From Streptomyces sp. S.PB5 (GTDB lineage: Bacteria > Actinomycetota > Actinomycetes > Streptomycetales > Streptomycetaceae), in contig NZ_JAQMWP010000016.1 of the NCBI RefSeq assembly GCF_030403745.1, forward strand, positions 183,734 to 247,733: a DNA stretch of 64,000 nt, written 5' to 3'. The notes below the pieces were generated by a model that was not told where the DNA came from, did not search any database, and saw nothing but the letters and a program-made list of their open reading frames with translations. The position numbers and the translations under genes are program-made. Below, piece by piece: positions 19,342 to 27,750 of the stretch; the first letter of the stretch is position 1; every line of letters starts with the position of its first letter.

Positions 19342-19671
19342 TCAGAAGGTGCTGGTGTGCTGGGTTGGCTGTCCGGGAAAGTTACGACCGGCCAGCCAGA
19401 CGATGAGGTCGTTGGCGATCCCGCTGATGTCGGTGTCGATGGTGACCTTGTGTTCGCGTCGCGTGCTGTCACGCAGGACGATCTCGTAGCCGCCTTCGTC
19501 GCAGACGGCCACGGAGGCGAACCAGGCGGGATCGTCCTCGTCGGGCTGGATGACGATGAACGTGTTGTCCGCGTTGTCGAGTTCGCTGATGAGGTCGAAC
19601 AGGGCGTCCTCGGACGGGTCGTCGATGTGGTCCCCGTTCTCGCTGTCGGCGCCGTAGTAGGTTGCCGCCAC
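19342..19671 (-). CDS. Small acidic hypothetical protein (possibly immunity-type)
   Basis: A 109-residue acidic protein (opening MAATYYGADSENG, then DDPSEDALFDLISELDNADN, VIQPDEDDPAWFASVAV). The GTG start lies behind GGGGGAGAGCGGATC. The layout, an acidic protein with a W-F-A-S..V segment and a final hydrophobic strand, recalls Imm1-like immunity proteins that partner Streptomyces toxins. I cannot confirm the family by eye, and no toxin gene is visible next to it. It lies between relics of an MFS gene and of an IS5 element. Confidence 0.6.
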   Translation of the reverse strand: MAATYYGADSENGDHIDDPSEDALFDLISELDNADNTFIVIQPDEDDPAWFASVAVCDEGGYEIVLRDSTRREHKVTIDTDISGIANDLIVWLAGRNFPGQPTQHTSTF

Positions 19672-19752
19672 GATCCGCTCTCCCCCTGGTGACGAGGCTG
19701 GTGCCGAAATGCCGCCGTCAGGATGGCATGCGGGGCGGACAGTCCCGTGTGG

Positions 19753-19890
19753 TCACAGCCATTCGTTGATCGCGGCGATATGGACAGTGGCCTCGAAGCG
19801 GACGGCGAGTTTGTCGAACCGGGCGGCCATCGCCCGGCTTCCCTTGAGGCGGTCAATGCCGCATTCGACGGCATGCCGGGCCCTGTCTGG
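19753..19890 (-). pseudogene. IS5-family transposase C-terminal remnant
   Basis: The last 45 residues of an IS5-type transposase: RARHAVECGIDRLKGSRAMA followed by ARFDKLAVRFEATVHIAAIN, EWL and stop. The E of the DDE triad is in the VECGIDRLK helix. Everything upstream is absent. Confidence 0.75.
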
Positions 19891-20261
19891 GCTGCGTTCT
19901 TGGAGGTGTTCTCACCCGAGAGGCGCACGACGGCACGGTCCGGGGTGGACTCGGCTCTGAGCCGACGGCCCCGGAACGGATGCAGCAGACGACTTCCCGC
20001 GCCGAACAGCCTGTGATGCCCGCGGTGTTGCCGCGCCGAAGAAGGACAAGGCATTCGGAGCTCCAGGGCAGAGGAAGGCCAACTGCAGACCAGGCTTCCC
20101 GGCGCATCTGACGGTCAGCCTGGGCGCAGGTCACAGCACCCGCCGCTTGGGCGGCCGACGGTTGAGCCGATCGGGAAACGCGGGCTTCGCATCCAGCCCT
20201 GCCGGCAACGTTGCCGGGATCCGGCAGCATCACGCAGTTCACTGTGCCTATTAGTGATCTG
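19891..20261. other. Intergenic, no gene recognised
   Basis: No supported gene. This is probably debris from the IS5-type insertion, followed by the promoter region of the antiporter operon. Confidence 0.4.
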
Positions 20262-20361
20262 TCAAAAACGCGTCAAGGACAGGTAGGGTTCCCTCCGGTG
20301 TGCCGGGAAGCCTGGTCGGCGAACAAGGGATAAATCTCTCTTCCGATCGGGGGTGGCCGTC
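20262..20361 (+). promoter_or_regulatory. Candidate structured 5' leader of the antiporter operon
   Basis: Between an AT-richer stretch (TTAGTGATCTGTCAAAAACG at 20251-20270) and the antiporter start lies a compact series of foldable elements: CCGG-TGTG-CCGG, GCC-TGGTC-GGC, and an outer TTCCC/GGGAA pairing. The rest of the leader is AT-rich for this genome (ATAAATCTCTC). The operon moves cations, so an RNA sensor would make sense, but I cannot match it to a known riboswitch class. Confidence 0.35.
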
Positions 20362-21600
20362 ATGGTGCTTGTGGCGGTGTTCGGCGTCGCGTTGCTGGTT
20401 GCGGTGCTGTTGTCAGGCCTGGCGGCACGGACCGTGCTCTCCACATCCTTCCTCTTCCTGGTTGGTGGAGCCCTGGTCAGTGACGGCTTCCTCGGACTGA
20501 TCCACATCACCCCGGACAGCGAGATCGTGTCCGCGACGGCGGATCTGGCGCTGTTCGCGGTGCTGTTCACCGACGGCATGCACGTCTCCTTCCCCAAGCT
20601 GCGGGCGAACTGGCGCAACCCGGCCCGCGCGCTCGGTCTCGGTATGCCTCTCGCGTTCGTCGGCATGGCCCTGATCACGCACTTCCTGGTGGGTCTGGAC
20701 TGGACGACGTCCTTCCTGGTGGGTGCCGTACTGGCGCCGACCGACCCCGTGTTCGCCTCGGCGATCGTCGGGCGCAAGGAAGTCCCGGCCAAGCTGCGGC
20801 AACTGCTGAACGTGGAGAGCGGCATCAACGACGGGCTCGCCCTGCCTGTGGTCCTCATCCTGATCGCCGCGGCGGGACCGACCTCCGGGCACGCGGAGGC
20901 CGACCTTGGAAAGATCGCGCTGGAGCTGGTCCTCGGCCTGGTCTTCGGCATCGTGCTGCCCTTCGTCGTCATCGAGCTCGTACGGTTCCGACTGCTGGGC
21001 GCCGAGCCCAAGCTGCAGCCGCTGCTGCCTCTCGCGATCGGCGTGATCCTGTACGCGGTCTGCCACCTCACGCACGCCAACCCCTACCTGGCCGCGTTCT
21101 CGGCCGGCGCGGTCCTCACCGCACGGTCGCTGGAGGCGAAGGAGGCGTTCGAGCCGCTCGGCGAGGCGCTGGCGGAGCTGGCCAAGTTCGCGGCCCTGCT
21201 GGTGTTCGGCGCGCTGCTGACCCCGCAGCTGTTCGGCGACCTGTCCTTCGGCGGGTACGTCGCGGTGGTGCTCGCGATCGTGCTGATCCGCCCGGCTTCC
21301 CTGCTGATCTCGCTGCTGGGTACGACCATCTCCCGCAAGGAGAAGCTCGTGGCGGCCTGGTTCGGGCCGAAGGGCTTCGCCTCAGTGGTCTACGGCCTGC
21401 TGGTGCTGCAGTCCGGGATCCCGCAGGCCGAGGAGGCGTTCACGCTGATCGCCGTGTGCATCGCGTTCTCGATCATCGCGCACAGCTCGACGGACGTGCC
21501 GATCGCCCGCGCCTTCGACGTCGATGAGCTGGCCGGTATCCCGGAGCCGCACAAGAAGGACACCCAGCCCGCGGAGATGCATGCCGATGCGCGCCCATGA
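20362..21600 (+). CDS. Monovalent cation:proton antiporter (CPA1/NhaP-like)
   Basis: A 412-residue protein with about twelve membrane helices. The CPA family core is clear: LAPTDPVFASAIVGRKEVP in one half and LNVESGINDGLALPVVLILI (the exchange-site ND motif) in the next. These proteins exchange Na+ or K+ for H+ across the cytoplasmic membrane. ATG 20362 follows GATCGGGGG at good spacing; GTG 20353 is too close to it. The stop overlaps the start of a CBS-domain gene, which in turn overlaps an NhaD-type gene, so three genes are translated as one unit and share one leader. No cytosolic C-terminal domain is fused, so the CBS protein may supply regulation. Confidence 0.9.
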   Translation: MVLVAVFGVALLVAVLLSGLAARTVLSTSFLFLVGGALVSDGFLGLIHITPDSEIVSATADLALFAVLFTDGMHVSFPKLRANWRNPARALGLGMPLAFVGMALITHFLVGLDWTTSFLVGAVLAPTDPVFASAIVGRKEVPAKLRQLLNVESGINDGLALPVVLILIAAAGPTSGHAEADLGKIALELVLGLVFGIVLPFVVIELVRFRLLGAEPKLQPLLPLAIGVILYAVCHLTHANPYLAAFSAGAVLTARSLEAKEAFEPLGEALAELAKFAALLVFGALLTPQLFGDLSFGGYVAVVLAIVLIRPASLLISLLGTTISRKEKLVAAWFGPKGFASVVYGLLVLQSGIPQAEEAFTLIAVCIAFSIIAHSSTDVPIARAFDVDELAGIPEPHKKDTQPAEMHADARP

Positions 21601-22045
21601 CCTGGTCAGGCCCTATCCCACCGTGTCCGCGGACGACGACGCTCTTGTCGCCGCCCGTCTGGTCGTACGGCATCAGCTCCCCGCGCTGCTGGTCCTCGAC
21701 CGCGACGGCTACCCGTACGCGGTCGTGCCGACCGCGCGCGTGATCAGCGCGTTGCTGCCCTGGTACCTGCGGGAAAGCCCGGTTCTGGCGGCCGAGACGG
21801 ACGACCACTTCGACGAGGAGGCGCGGGAGGCGATGCACGGGCGCTCGGTGGCCGAGTGGCTGCCGCGTGGGCGCCTCACTCCCCCGGTGGTCGGGCCGGA
21901 CGCCTCGCCCGCGCAGATCGCCACGCTCATGGCCCGCAAGGACTCCCCGCTCGTCGCGGTCGTCGAGCGTGACGCCGACCAAGCCTCGGTGACCGGCGCG
22001 ATCACCGCGACCGCCCTGCTGGAACACTTCATCGGAGGATCGTGA
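21587..22045 (+). CDS. CBS-domain protein of the antiporter operon
   Basis: A 152-residue soluble protein made of one Bateman module (two CBS motifs). Residues about 5-60 (MRAHDLVRPYPTVSADDDAL, HQLPALLVLDRDGYPYAVV) and about 90-150 (SPAQIATLMARKDSPLVAVV, GAITATALLEHFI) form the pair. CBS pairs bind adenosyl ligands and gate partner transporters. ATG 21587 lies ten bases from GGAG; ATG 21581 is in frame but too close. It overlaps the antiporter stop by 14 bases and its own stop overlaps the next start. A clear paralogue lies alone at 46771-47247. Confidence 0.88.
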   Translation: MRAHDLVRPYPTVSADDDALVAARLVVRHQLPALLVLDRDGYPYAVVPTARVISALLPWYLRESPVLAAETDDHFDEEAREAMHGRSVAEWLPRGRLTPPVVGPDASPAQIATLMARKDSPLVAVVERDADQASVTGAITATALLEHFIGGS

Positions 22046-23340
22046 ACGACTGGCACAGCTGGGCGGCGGTCGTCGTCTTCGTCGGCGCGTACGCCCTGAT
22101 CATCAGCGAGAAGATCCACCGGGTCGCCGTGGCGCTGGGCGGCGCGGGCCTGATGCTGGCGATCAGGGCGGCCGACGACAAGTCGGCGTTCTACTCCGAG
22201 CACAGCGGCGTCGACTGGAACGTCATCTTCCTGCTGATGGGCATGATGATGATCGTCGGTGTCCTCAAGAAGACCGGCATGTTCGAGTACCTGGCGATCT
22301 GGTCGGTGAAACGGGCCCGGGCCAAGCCCTTCCGGGTCATGGCCATGCTGGTCGTCATCACCGCGGTCGCCTCCGCCCTGCTGGACAACGTCACCACCGT
22401 CCTGCTCATCGCGCCGGTGACCCTGCTGGTGTGCGAGCGCCTGGCACTCCCGGCGACGCCGTTCCTGATCGCCGAGGTCCTCGCCTCCAACATCGGCGGC
22501 ACCGCGACGCTGGTCGGCGACCCACCCAACATCATCATCGCCAGCCGCGCCGGTCTCACCTTCAACGACTTCCTGGTCCACCTCGCCCCGATCGTGGTGG
22601 TGCTGGTGGTCGTTCTGCTCGCGCTGTGCCGGGTGATGTTCCGCAAGTTCTTCGTCTACGACGAGGACCGCGCCGCCGAGATCATGACGCTGGAGGAGCG
22701 CGAGGCCATCAAGGACCCCCGTCTGCTCATCCAGGGCCTGATCGTGCTGGCTCTGGTGGTGGCGGGGTTCGTGCTGCATCCGGTGCTGCACTACGAGCCG
22801 AGCATCGTCGCCCTGCTCGGCGCCGGACTGCTCATCGCCGTCTCCACCGCGGAGACCGGTGACGTCCTGAAGGAGGTGGAGTGGCCCACCCTGGCCTTCT
22901 TCGCCGGGCTCTTCATCATGATCGGCGGCCTGATCGAGACCGGCGTGATCTCGGAGGTCTCCAAGTCGCTGGCCGACGCGATCGGCGACAACGAACTCGG
23001 CGGCTCCATGATCCTTCTGAGTGCTTCCGCCATCCTGTCCGGCATCGTCGACAACATCCCGTACGTCGCCACCATGGCCCCCATCACCAGCGACCTGGTG
23101 CAGAACATGGGCGGCGGCAGCGACCACGTCATGTGGTGGGCCCTCGCTCTCGGTGCCGACCTGGGCGGCAACGCCACCGCCATCGGCGCCTCCGCCAACG
23201 TCGTCGTCCTCGGCATCGCCGAACGCAACCGCCAGCCCATCTCCTTCTGGCAGTTCACCAAGTACGGCCTGGTCGTCACCGTCGTCACCGTGGCCATCGC
23301 CCTCGGGTACGTGTGGCTGCGCTACTTCGCCCTCACCTGA
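22042..23340 (+). CDS. ArsB/NhaD-type ion transporter
   Basis: A 432-residue membrane protein of the IT superfamily (SLC13, ArsB/NhaD/P-protein). Marker segments are FLLMGMMMIVGVLKKTGMFE, ASALLDNVTTVLLIAPVTLL and SNIGGTATLVGDPPNIIIA in the first half, and SGIVDNIPYVATMAPI with GGNATAIGASANVVV in the second. These are the two inverted-repeat clamshell signatures. GTG 22042 overlaps the CBS stop. Likely activity is Na+/H+ exchange or oxyanion export; with an NhaP-like antiporter in the same operon I favour Na+. Arsenite export is less likely because no arsenic gene is nearby. Confidence 0.88.
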   Translation: MNDWHSWAAVVVFVGAYALIISEKIHRVAVALGGAGLMLAIRAADDKSAFYSEHSGVDWNVIFLLMGMMMIVGVLKKTGMFEYLAIWSVKRARAKPFRVMAMLVVITAVASALLDNVTTVLLIAPVTLLVCERLALPATPFLIAEVLASNIGGTATLVGDPPNIIIASRAGLTFNDFLVHLAPIVVVLVVVLLALCRVMFRKFFVYDEDRAAEIMTLEEREAIKDPRLLIQGLIVLALVVAGFVLHPVLHYEPSIVALLGAGLLIAVSTAETGDVLKEVEWPTLAFFAGLFIMIGGLIETGVISEVSKSLADAIGDNELGGSMILLSASAILSGIVDNIPYVATMAPITSDLVQNMGGGSDHVMWWALALGADLGGNATAIGASANVVVLGIAERNRQPISFWQFTKYGLVVTVVTVAIALGYVWLRYFALT

Positions 23341-23372
23341 CCTGTCGCCACGCACCGGAAGGAGTCCTGCGC

Positions 23373-23675
23373 ATGGATCCGACGCTGATGGCGCCCGTGG
23401 CCGTCATCGCCATGCTGGTGATCCGAACCGCCCGGATGGAGATCCACCCGGGAGGCACACGTCGGCACTGGTCCTTCCTCACCAACCGTCAAGCGGTCGC
23501 GGCAGGATCCGCAGCGACTCTGCTCCTGTCCGCGGTCGGCCGGCGAACGGCCGGCCACGTATGCGTGGCGTGGGCGCTGCTCGCGGGGACCTCTGTCGCC
23601 CACATAGTCAGCCTCTCCACGAGGTCCGACTCTGCAAGAACGAGGGCGAAACGGCAAAGCCCCCGGGACGGGTGA
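23373..23675 (+). CDS. Small membrane protein
   Basis: A 100-residue protein with an N-terminal helix (PTLMAPVAVIAMLVIRTARM) and a second hydrophobic segment later (VAAGSAATLLLSAVGRR, VAWALLAGTSVAHIVSL). The end is basic. ATG 23373 follows GGAAGGAGTCC. Its stop overlaps the GTG of the GNAT-like gene. No family recognised. It probably belongs to the tail of the antiporter operon. Confidence 0.6.
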   Translation: MDPTLMAPVAVIAMLVIRTARMEIHPGGTRRHWSFLTNRQAVAAGSAATLLLSAVGRRTAGHVCVAWALLAGTSVAHIVSLSTRSDSARTRAKRQSPRDG

Positions 23676-24070
23676 TCCGAGTGGACCCAGATGAACCCAT
23701 ACCTACGTGGTTATGGAACTCAGACACCCCGACCGAGTTCGTCCTGCTCGATCAGGGCGGTCTCCTCGTGGGACGGCTGCGCTTCCGCGTCTGCCACGAG
23801 TGCCGTACGGGACGGATTCTGGACGTCTGGGTCCATGAATGCCGACAGCGTCAAGGGCTGGGACGCGACCTCGTCCATTCCCTGCTCGCCCAGCGTCCCG
23901 GCTACCAGTGGAGCACGACGCTGCAGACCCGGGACGGACGGGCCTTCTTCACCGTGATGACACGAGAGACGAGCGTGGCCCTCCCTCACAGCGGCCCCTT
24001 GTGCTCTCACCTCATGGGGTCGTTCCGGCGAACATGGCAGCGGCTGCTGAGTCGCTCACCACCGTACTGA
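23672..24070 (+). CDS. GNAT-like acetyltransferase-fold protein
   Basis: A 132-residue protein. LLVGRLRFRVCHECRTGRIL leads into a GNAT-like motif A, DVWVHECRQRQGLGRDLVHS with QGLGRDL in the place of the acetyl-CoA P-loop Q/RxxGxG/A. It ends with a WSTT..TRDGRAFF block seen in a Streptomyces-specific small family. GTG 23672 overlaps the preceding TGA (GTGA), which suggests coupling. The substrate is unknown, and catalytic competence is uncertain because the fold is short. The last 64 bases overlap a convergent small gene. Confidence 0.7.
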   Translation: MIRVDPDEPIPTWLWNSDTPTEFVLLDQGGLLVGRLRFRVCHECRTGRILDVWVHECRQRQGLGRDLVHSLLAQRPGYQWSTTLQTRDGRAFFTVMTRETSVALPHSGPLCSHLMGSFRRTWQRLLSRSPPY

Positions 24071-24306
24071 ACTCGGTCCCGTCTACATGTCCCGGTCGTC
24101 GATACGGCCGATCCCCGCTCCCTTCCGATGTGGTGGAGGCTGCGGGCACAGCGCCGCGTGTCGCGGATACGCCGGGTGGCGGCCGACTCGATCCGGTGTC
24201 CCTCCACACTGGTCCCGAGCCGTCGGCGTTCTCGCCGGACGAGCACTCCGATCGCCCAGGCCACGAGCGCAGCCAAAGCAGTACCGGGGATCACCACGAG
24301 TGCCAT
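24007..24306 (-). CDS. Small single-helix membrane protein
   Basis: A 99-residue frame starting at ATG 24306, directly behind AGGAGAGGTT, an excellent ribosome binding site. One N-terminal helix (MALVVIPGTALAALVAWAIG) is followed by a basic tail (LVRRERRRLGTSVEGHRIES). The layout is like other short Streptomyces membrane peptides. The last part overlaps the end of the GNAT gene, so the true C-terminus may have been altered. Confidence 0.45.
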   Translation of the reverse strand: MALVVIPGTALAALVAWAIGVLVRRERRRLGTSVEGHRIESAATRRIRDTRRCARSLHHIGRERGSAVSTTGTCRRDRVQYGGERLSSRCHVRRNDPMR

Positions 24307-24309
24307 AAC

Positions 24310-24700
24310 CTCTCCTGTCCGGCGTGAGCCACGCGTCCATCCTTCGGGTTCGACGCGCCCGGTTCACGGGCCGTCCTCGGCACAGTCGCAGACCAACTTC
24401 CTTCCGTGCTCTGGCAGTCACGTGCAGGCCCGCGTCTGCGGCCGGTCGATTCCCGGCCGCCATCAGGATGCTGTCGGCACGCGGCCTGCGCCTTGCCCGG
24501 CGTCGACTCTCCGAGTACGGGAGCAGTCCGTGCCGGTGATGGATGCCGCCATGGTCGGTCAGGATGCACACAGGCAGCGGCGCACGCGTCGGAGTCGTCC
24601 GACGTGCGCCAGGAGGCGAAGTACGCATTGGGCTGCGAACCCTGCCCTTGTGCGCGCGCCCGCGTGTCACCGGCGGCGCCGGTGGCCCTGGCCCCGCTGG
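24310..24700. other. Intergenic, no gene recognised
   Basis: Several open frames cross the stretch on both strands, but none shows a domain, a signal peptide or a ribosome binding site that I trust. Confidence 0.4.
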
Positions 24701-24704
24701 TCGA

Positions 24705-25766
24705 TCAGACTTCGCTGTCCGGCCAGCCGAGCAGCCGGGCTCCGATCACCGCCGTCTGCAGGGTGTACCGATGGACGGAGTCGGCCGGGTTGGCGCCGGT
24801 GAGCTTGTGGATGCGCTCCAGGCGGTAGGTGAGAGCGCGCACACTCAGGTTGAGGCGACGGGCTGCCTCAGCCGCGACGCACCCCGAGTCGAAGTAGGCG
24901 GTCAGCGTGTCGACGAGCTGCTGGGCACCGCCGCGCGCGGACTGCAGCGGGCCCAACGTGTTGCGCACGAGATCGGCCATGGCCTGTCGGTCGCGCGTCA
25001 GGACCGGGTAGACGAGGAGGTCGGCGGCGTGCAGCACCGGCTCGTCCAATTGGAGCCGCTCGGCGAGGTCGAGGGCGTTGAGCGCCTCTTCGTAGGAGTG
25101 GACGACTCCCCCAGCGCCCGGATGCGGGCGCCCGATGCCCACCTGCCCCCCGTCGGTGACCGCGTGTGCCTGCTTGGCGAAGAACGCCAGGACCTCGTCC
25201 TGGTCGCCGGGAGCGATGCAGACCAGTCGCCCGTCCTTCGTCGTGATCAGGATGCGCCGCTCGCCGAACCTGCTGATGAGCGCATGCTCCACCTGCCGGG
25301 TGGCCGGATGCATGTCCTCGACCGGCTTGCCGCCCTGGGCGACGGCGACAGCGTGCGCCCGCGACAGGAGCAGTCCGAAGCGTTCGGCGCGCTCGGCCAG
25401 GCGACCCAGGTCGCTGCGGCCGTACAGCAGGTCGTCGATGAATTCCCGCCGTGCCGCTTCCTCCTGCCGTACGGAGAGCCTCTGCGCCCTTTCATGTCCC
25501 TCGGCGAAGGCGTCGACCGCCTGTTCGACCACGGCCAGGATGCGACTGGCTTCCGTGGCGGAGAGGGTGGGCCAGGTTTCCCGGGTGACGGACAGGTGCC
25601 GGCGGACCAGGGCTCGCAGCCCGTAACCGGCGTCGGCGGCACGTTCACCCCGGGTGCGGAGCGACTCCAGCTCGTCCCGCGTGAGGCGGCGGCCTGTCGC
25701 ACACACCTCGGCAAGTATCGGGGCGTAGCCCTCCAGGTACTCGTCGGGTACCTCGCGCCCGGTCAC
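24705..25766 (-). CDS. PucR/CdaR-like transcriptional regulator
   Basis: A 353-residue protein. The N-terminal half is a RsbT-antagonist-like helical domain (RALVRRHLSVTRETWPTLSA). A GGDEF-like (GGDEF_2) middle follows (VGIGRPHPGAGGVVHSYEEA). The C-terminal PucR HTH is typical: YFDSGCVAAEAARRLNLSVR, ALTYRLERIHKLTGANPADS, then YTLQTAVIGARLL. GTG 25766 lies behind GAGGAGGCCGG. Streptomyces has many of these regulators, and most have no known ligand. It stands alone with an intergenic gap before the chaplin. Confidence 0.88.
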   Translation of the reverse strand: MTGREVPDEYLEGYAPILAEVCATGRRLTRDELESLRTRGERAADAGYGLRALVRRHLSVTRETWPTLSATEASRILAVVEQAVDAFAEGHERAQRLSVRQEEAARREFIDDLLYGRSDLGRLAERAERFGLLLSRAHAVAVAQGGKPVEDMHPATRQVEHALISRFGERRILITTKDGRLVCIAPGDQDEVLAFFAKQAHAVTDGGQVGIGRPHPGAGGVVHSYEEALNALDLAERLQLDEPVLHAADLLVYPVLTRDRQAMADLVRNTLGPLQSARGGAQQLVDTLTAYFDSGCVAAEAARRLNLSVRALTYRLERIHKLTGANPADSVHRYTLQTAVIGARLLGWPDSEV

Positions 25767-25920
25767 CCGGCCTCCTCTGTCCTTGAAACTCTGTTGTCGT
25801 ATTCCTAACGCACGGCGGGACAAGAGTGGCAGACCCCGCGTCGGTGCAGGGATCCGGCATGAGGAGCACGGCAAGGCTGACGGTGCAGGGCGGTGCGGGA
25901 ACAGCGGTCCGAGTGCCAGG

Positions 25921-26121
25921 ATGGAACGGGCGGAGGCGGAGCAAGACCGGTGCCGGGCTACGGAAAACCAGCACCGAAACCTCCCATCCGTCGGCGGTTC
26001 GGTCCTCCTGCGGCGTGCCGAGATCCCCAGGCCTGTTTACGCCGTGCTGGCCGTGGCGGTCCTGGCCGGTTCCATGGTGCTGGCTTATGGAGACACTCGC
26101 GTGGTGATGCGGCTGCGGTGA
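25921..26121 (+). CDS. Possible small membrane peptide
   Basis: A 66-codon frame with a hydrophilic start and one hydrophobic segment near the end (RPVYAVLAVAVLAGSMVLAY). No good ribosome binding site precedes ATG 25921. I record it because of the clean membrane segment, but it may be a chance frame. Confidence 0.25.
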   Translation: MERAEAEQDRCRATENQHRNLPSVGGSVLLRRAEIPRPVYAVLAVAVLAGSMVLAYGDTRVVMRLR

Positions 26122-26241
26122 GCGTTGCGCGTTGCTGTGCCCTCTGAGGCGAACGGTCGATATGCCATAAGTTGCTTGGTTTCCTTCGCGTTTCACTGGT
26201 GCGGGCGTCTGCCCGCACCTGATCTGGAAGGCAGGGAACCC

Positions 26242-27471
26242 ATGAGATGGGCCACCCGACACGGCGTGATCGCCCTCGCCACCCCCTCCGGCGCGGTGGC
26301 TGTCACGGCGCCGGCCTACGCCGACTCCGCGGCGGACGGATCCGCGGCCGACTCACCCGGGCTGGTTTCCACCAACGCCGTCCGGCTGCCGGTGCATGTG
26401 CCGGTGAACGGGTGCAGCAACACGGTCAGCGTCGTAGGGCCTCTCAACCCCGCAGCGGGCAACTCCTGTGCCGAGGACAGTGCCGAGAAGGAGCCGGCCG
26501 GAGCGAGCGGCGGGGCCACCTCTGCCGGTGATACGCAGGATTCACCGGGTGTCGCCTCCGGGATCGGGATCCAGGTGCCGGTGGATCTGCCGGTCAACGT
26601 CAGCGGCAACACCGTGAACGTGGTCGGTGTCGGCAACCCGGTTCTGGGCGGCGCGGCCGTGAGCGGCGACGAACCCGTCGAGCCGCCTTCCCAGCCCGGC
26701 CGTTCGCTACCCGAGCCCGTCGACCAGGGCCCGCCTCCGTTCAACGGTGACCCGTTCGAGCCGCCCATGACCCACGCCGACCCGCACTCGGCACACACCG
26801 GGCGGCCCAGCAGATTCTCGGCGTGCCGTCACACGCTCCCTCCCGTTTCCTGTATCGCGCGTTGCGGTGCGACGGCGACCAGTGCCTCGGCGATTTCGGA
26901 CTGCAGTTGTTCCGCGTCCCTACGGAGCAGCTCCGGTACCTGGCTGTTCCACTCCCTCGCCGCGTCGTCCAGCGCCTCGGCGAAGACCCCGCGTACCCGT
27001 CGGCCGATGATGGTCATGGCGAGCGGCAACAGCAGCCGGGCGAATGATCGTCCCTTGACTCGCGCGGTGACCGTTACGCGCCATCGGCCGTCGTCGGCGG
27101 GACGCGGTACGGCGCTCAGTGTGGCTGAGGCCAGTGCGTGGTCGAACTTGCCCGTGAAGGCCGTGGCCCTCGGAAGGCCCCGGCCCGCTGCCGACGACCA
27201 CCACTTCCCCAGGTCAAGGCGGAGACGTCCGGTGCCCGCAGCGTACTTCGCCCATGTGCCGCCGCCTGCGCGCAGCTTGACCGACAGGCTTGCCTCACGC
27301 AGCCGTTCGCCGCTTGCAAGCCACAGCGTGCAGGCCATATGGCCGGGGCCGTCGGGATCGTCGTCGAGTACAACGAGCTCCACAGCCGTCCTGCGCTTGC
27401 GGTCCCAGGCCAGGATCGTCACCGTCACGTCAGGGTCCGGCCCGCTGTTGTCGTCGTTCTGTGGGTGGTAG
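26242..27471 (+). CDS. Long-type chaplin with two chaplin domains and a disrupted C-terminus
   Basis: ATG 26242 follows GGAAGGCAGGGA. A signal peptide (core ..ALATPSGAVAVTAPAYA) leads to two chaplin domains. The first (about residues 36-75) keeps both cysteines (NGCSNTVSVVG.LNPAAGNSC). The second (about 108-140) lacks them (VNVSGNTVNVVGVGNPVLGG). Long chaplins normally end in a sortase signal LAxTG, a hydrophobic helix and a basic tail. Here the proline-rich linker runs to SAHTG near 26800 and then into unrelated sequence with no helix. The frame stays open to 27471, antisense to the next gene. Genuine homology ends at about 26815. Chaplins are hydrophobic amyloid-like coat proteins of aerial hyphae; without an anchor this one would be released or inactive. 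Confidence 0.7.
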   Translation: MRWATRHGVIALATPSGAVAVTAPAYADSAADGSAADSPGLVSTNAVRLPVHVPVNGCSNTVSVVGPLNPAAGNSCAEDSAEKEPAGASGGATSAGDTQDSPGVASGIGIQVPVDLPVNVSGNTVNVVGVGNPVLGGAAVSGDEPVEPPSQPGRSLPEPVDQGPPPFNGDPFEPPMTHADPHSAHTGRPSRFSACRHTLPPVSCIARCGATATSASAISDCSCSASLRSSSGTWLFHSLAASSSASAKTPRTRRPMMVMASGNSSRANDRPLTRAVTVTRHRPSSAGRGTALSVAEASAWSNLPVKAVALGRPRPAADDHHFPRSRRRRPVPAAYFAHVPPPARSLTDRLASRSRSPLASHSVQAIWPGPSGSSSSTTSSTAVLRLRSQARIVTVTSGSGPLLSSFCGW

Positions 27472-27659
27472 CGCGCGCCCGGACGTAGGTGACCGCCCTC
27501 GGCGAGGAGCAGTTCAGGCAGCCGCCGTCCGTCGGGCAGCCGCAGCCGTGTCCCCTCGGCCTCGATGCCCTCGGCGACGTCGTGGAGCGCGCGGACACTC
27601 GACTCGAACCAGCGTCGGGGCACGGCGGCGACGGTCACGGTGTGCCGGAGACGAACCAT
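26829..27659 (-). CDS. Hypothetical protein, possibly SRPBCC-like
   Basis: A 276-residue soluble protein. The middle has alternating strand-like segments (DVTVTILAWDRKRRTAVELV, MACTLWLASGERLREASLSV) and the C-terminal part holds long helices ending in LRRDAEQLQSEIAEALVAV. This would fit a helix-grip fold binding a hydrophobic ligand, but I cannot name the family. Convergent with the chaplin, whose read-through frame covers it entirely in antisense. ATG 27659 is the first start. Confidence 0.65.
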   Translation of the reverse strand: MVRLRHTVTVAAVPRRWFESSVRALHDVAEGIEAEGTRLRLPDGRRLPELLLAEGGHLRPGARYHPQNDDNSGPDPDVTVTILAWDRKRRTAVELVVLDDDPDGPGHMACTLWLASGERLREASLSVKLRAGGGTWAKYAAGTGRLRLDLGKWWSSAAGRGLPRATAFTGKFDHALASATLSAVPRPADDGRWRVTVTARVKGRSFARLLLPLAMTIIGRRVRGVFAEALDDAAREWNSQVPELLRRDAEQLQSEIAEALVAVAPQRAIQETGGSV

Positions 27660-27750
27660 GCGTCAAGGGTGGCTGCCGAGTTGCCGCGCGCGCAGTGGTG
27701 CGGCCAGGCAGTGATGGGCCGGTTTCCTTGCCGGGTTCCGGGCGTTCTCC

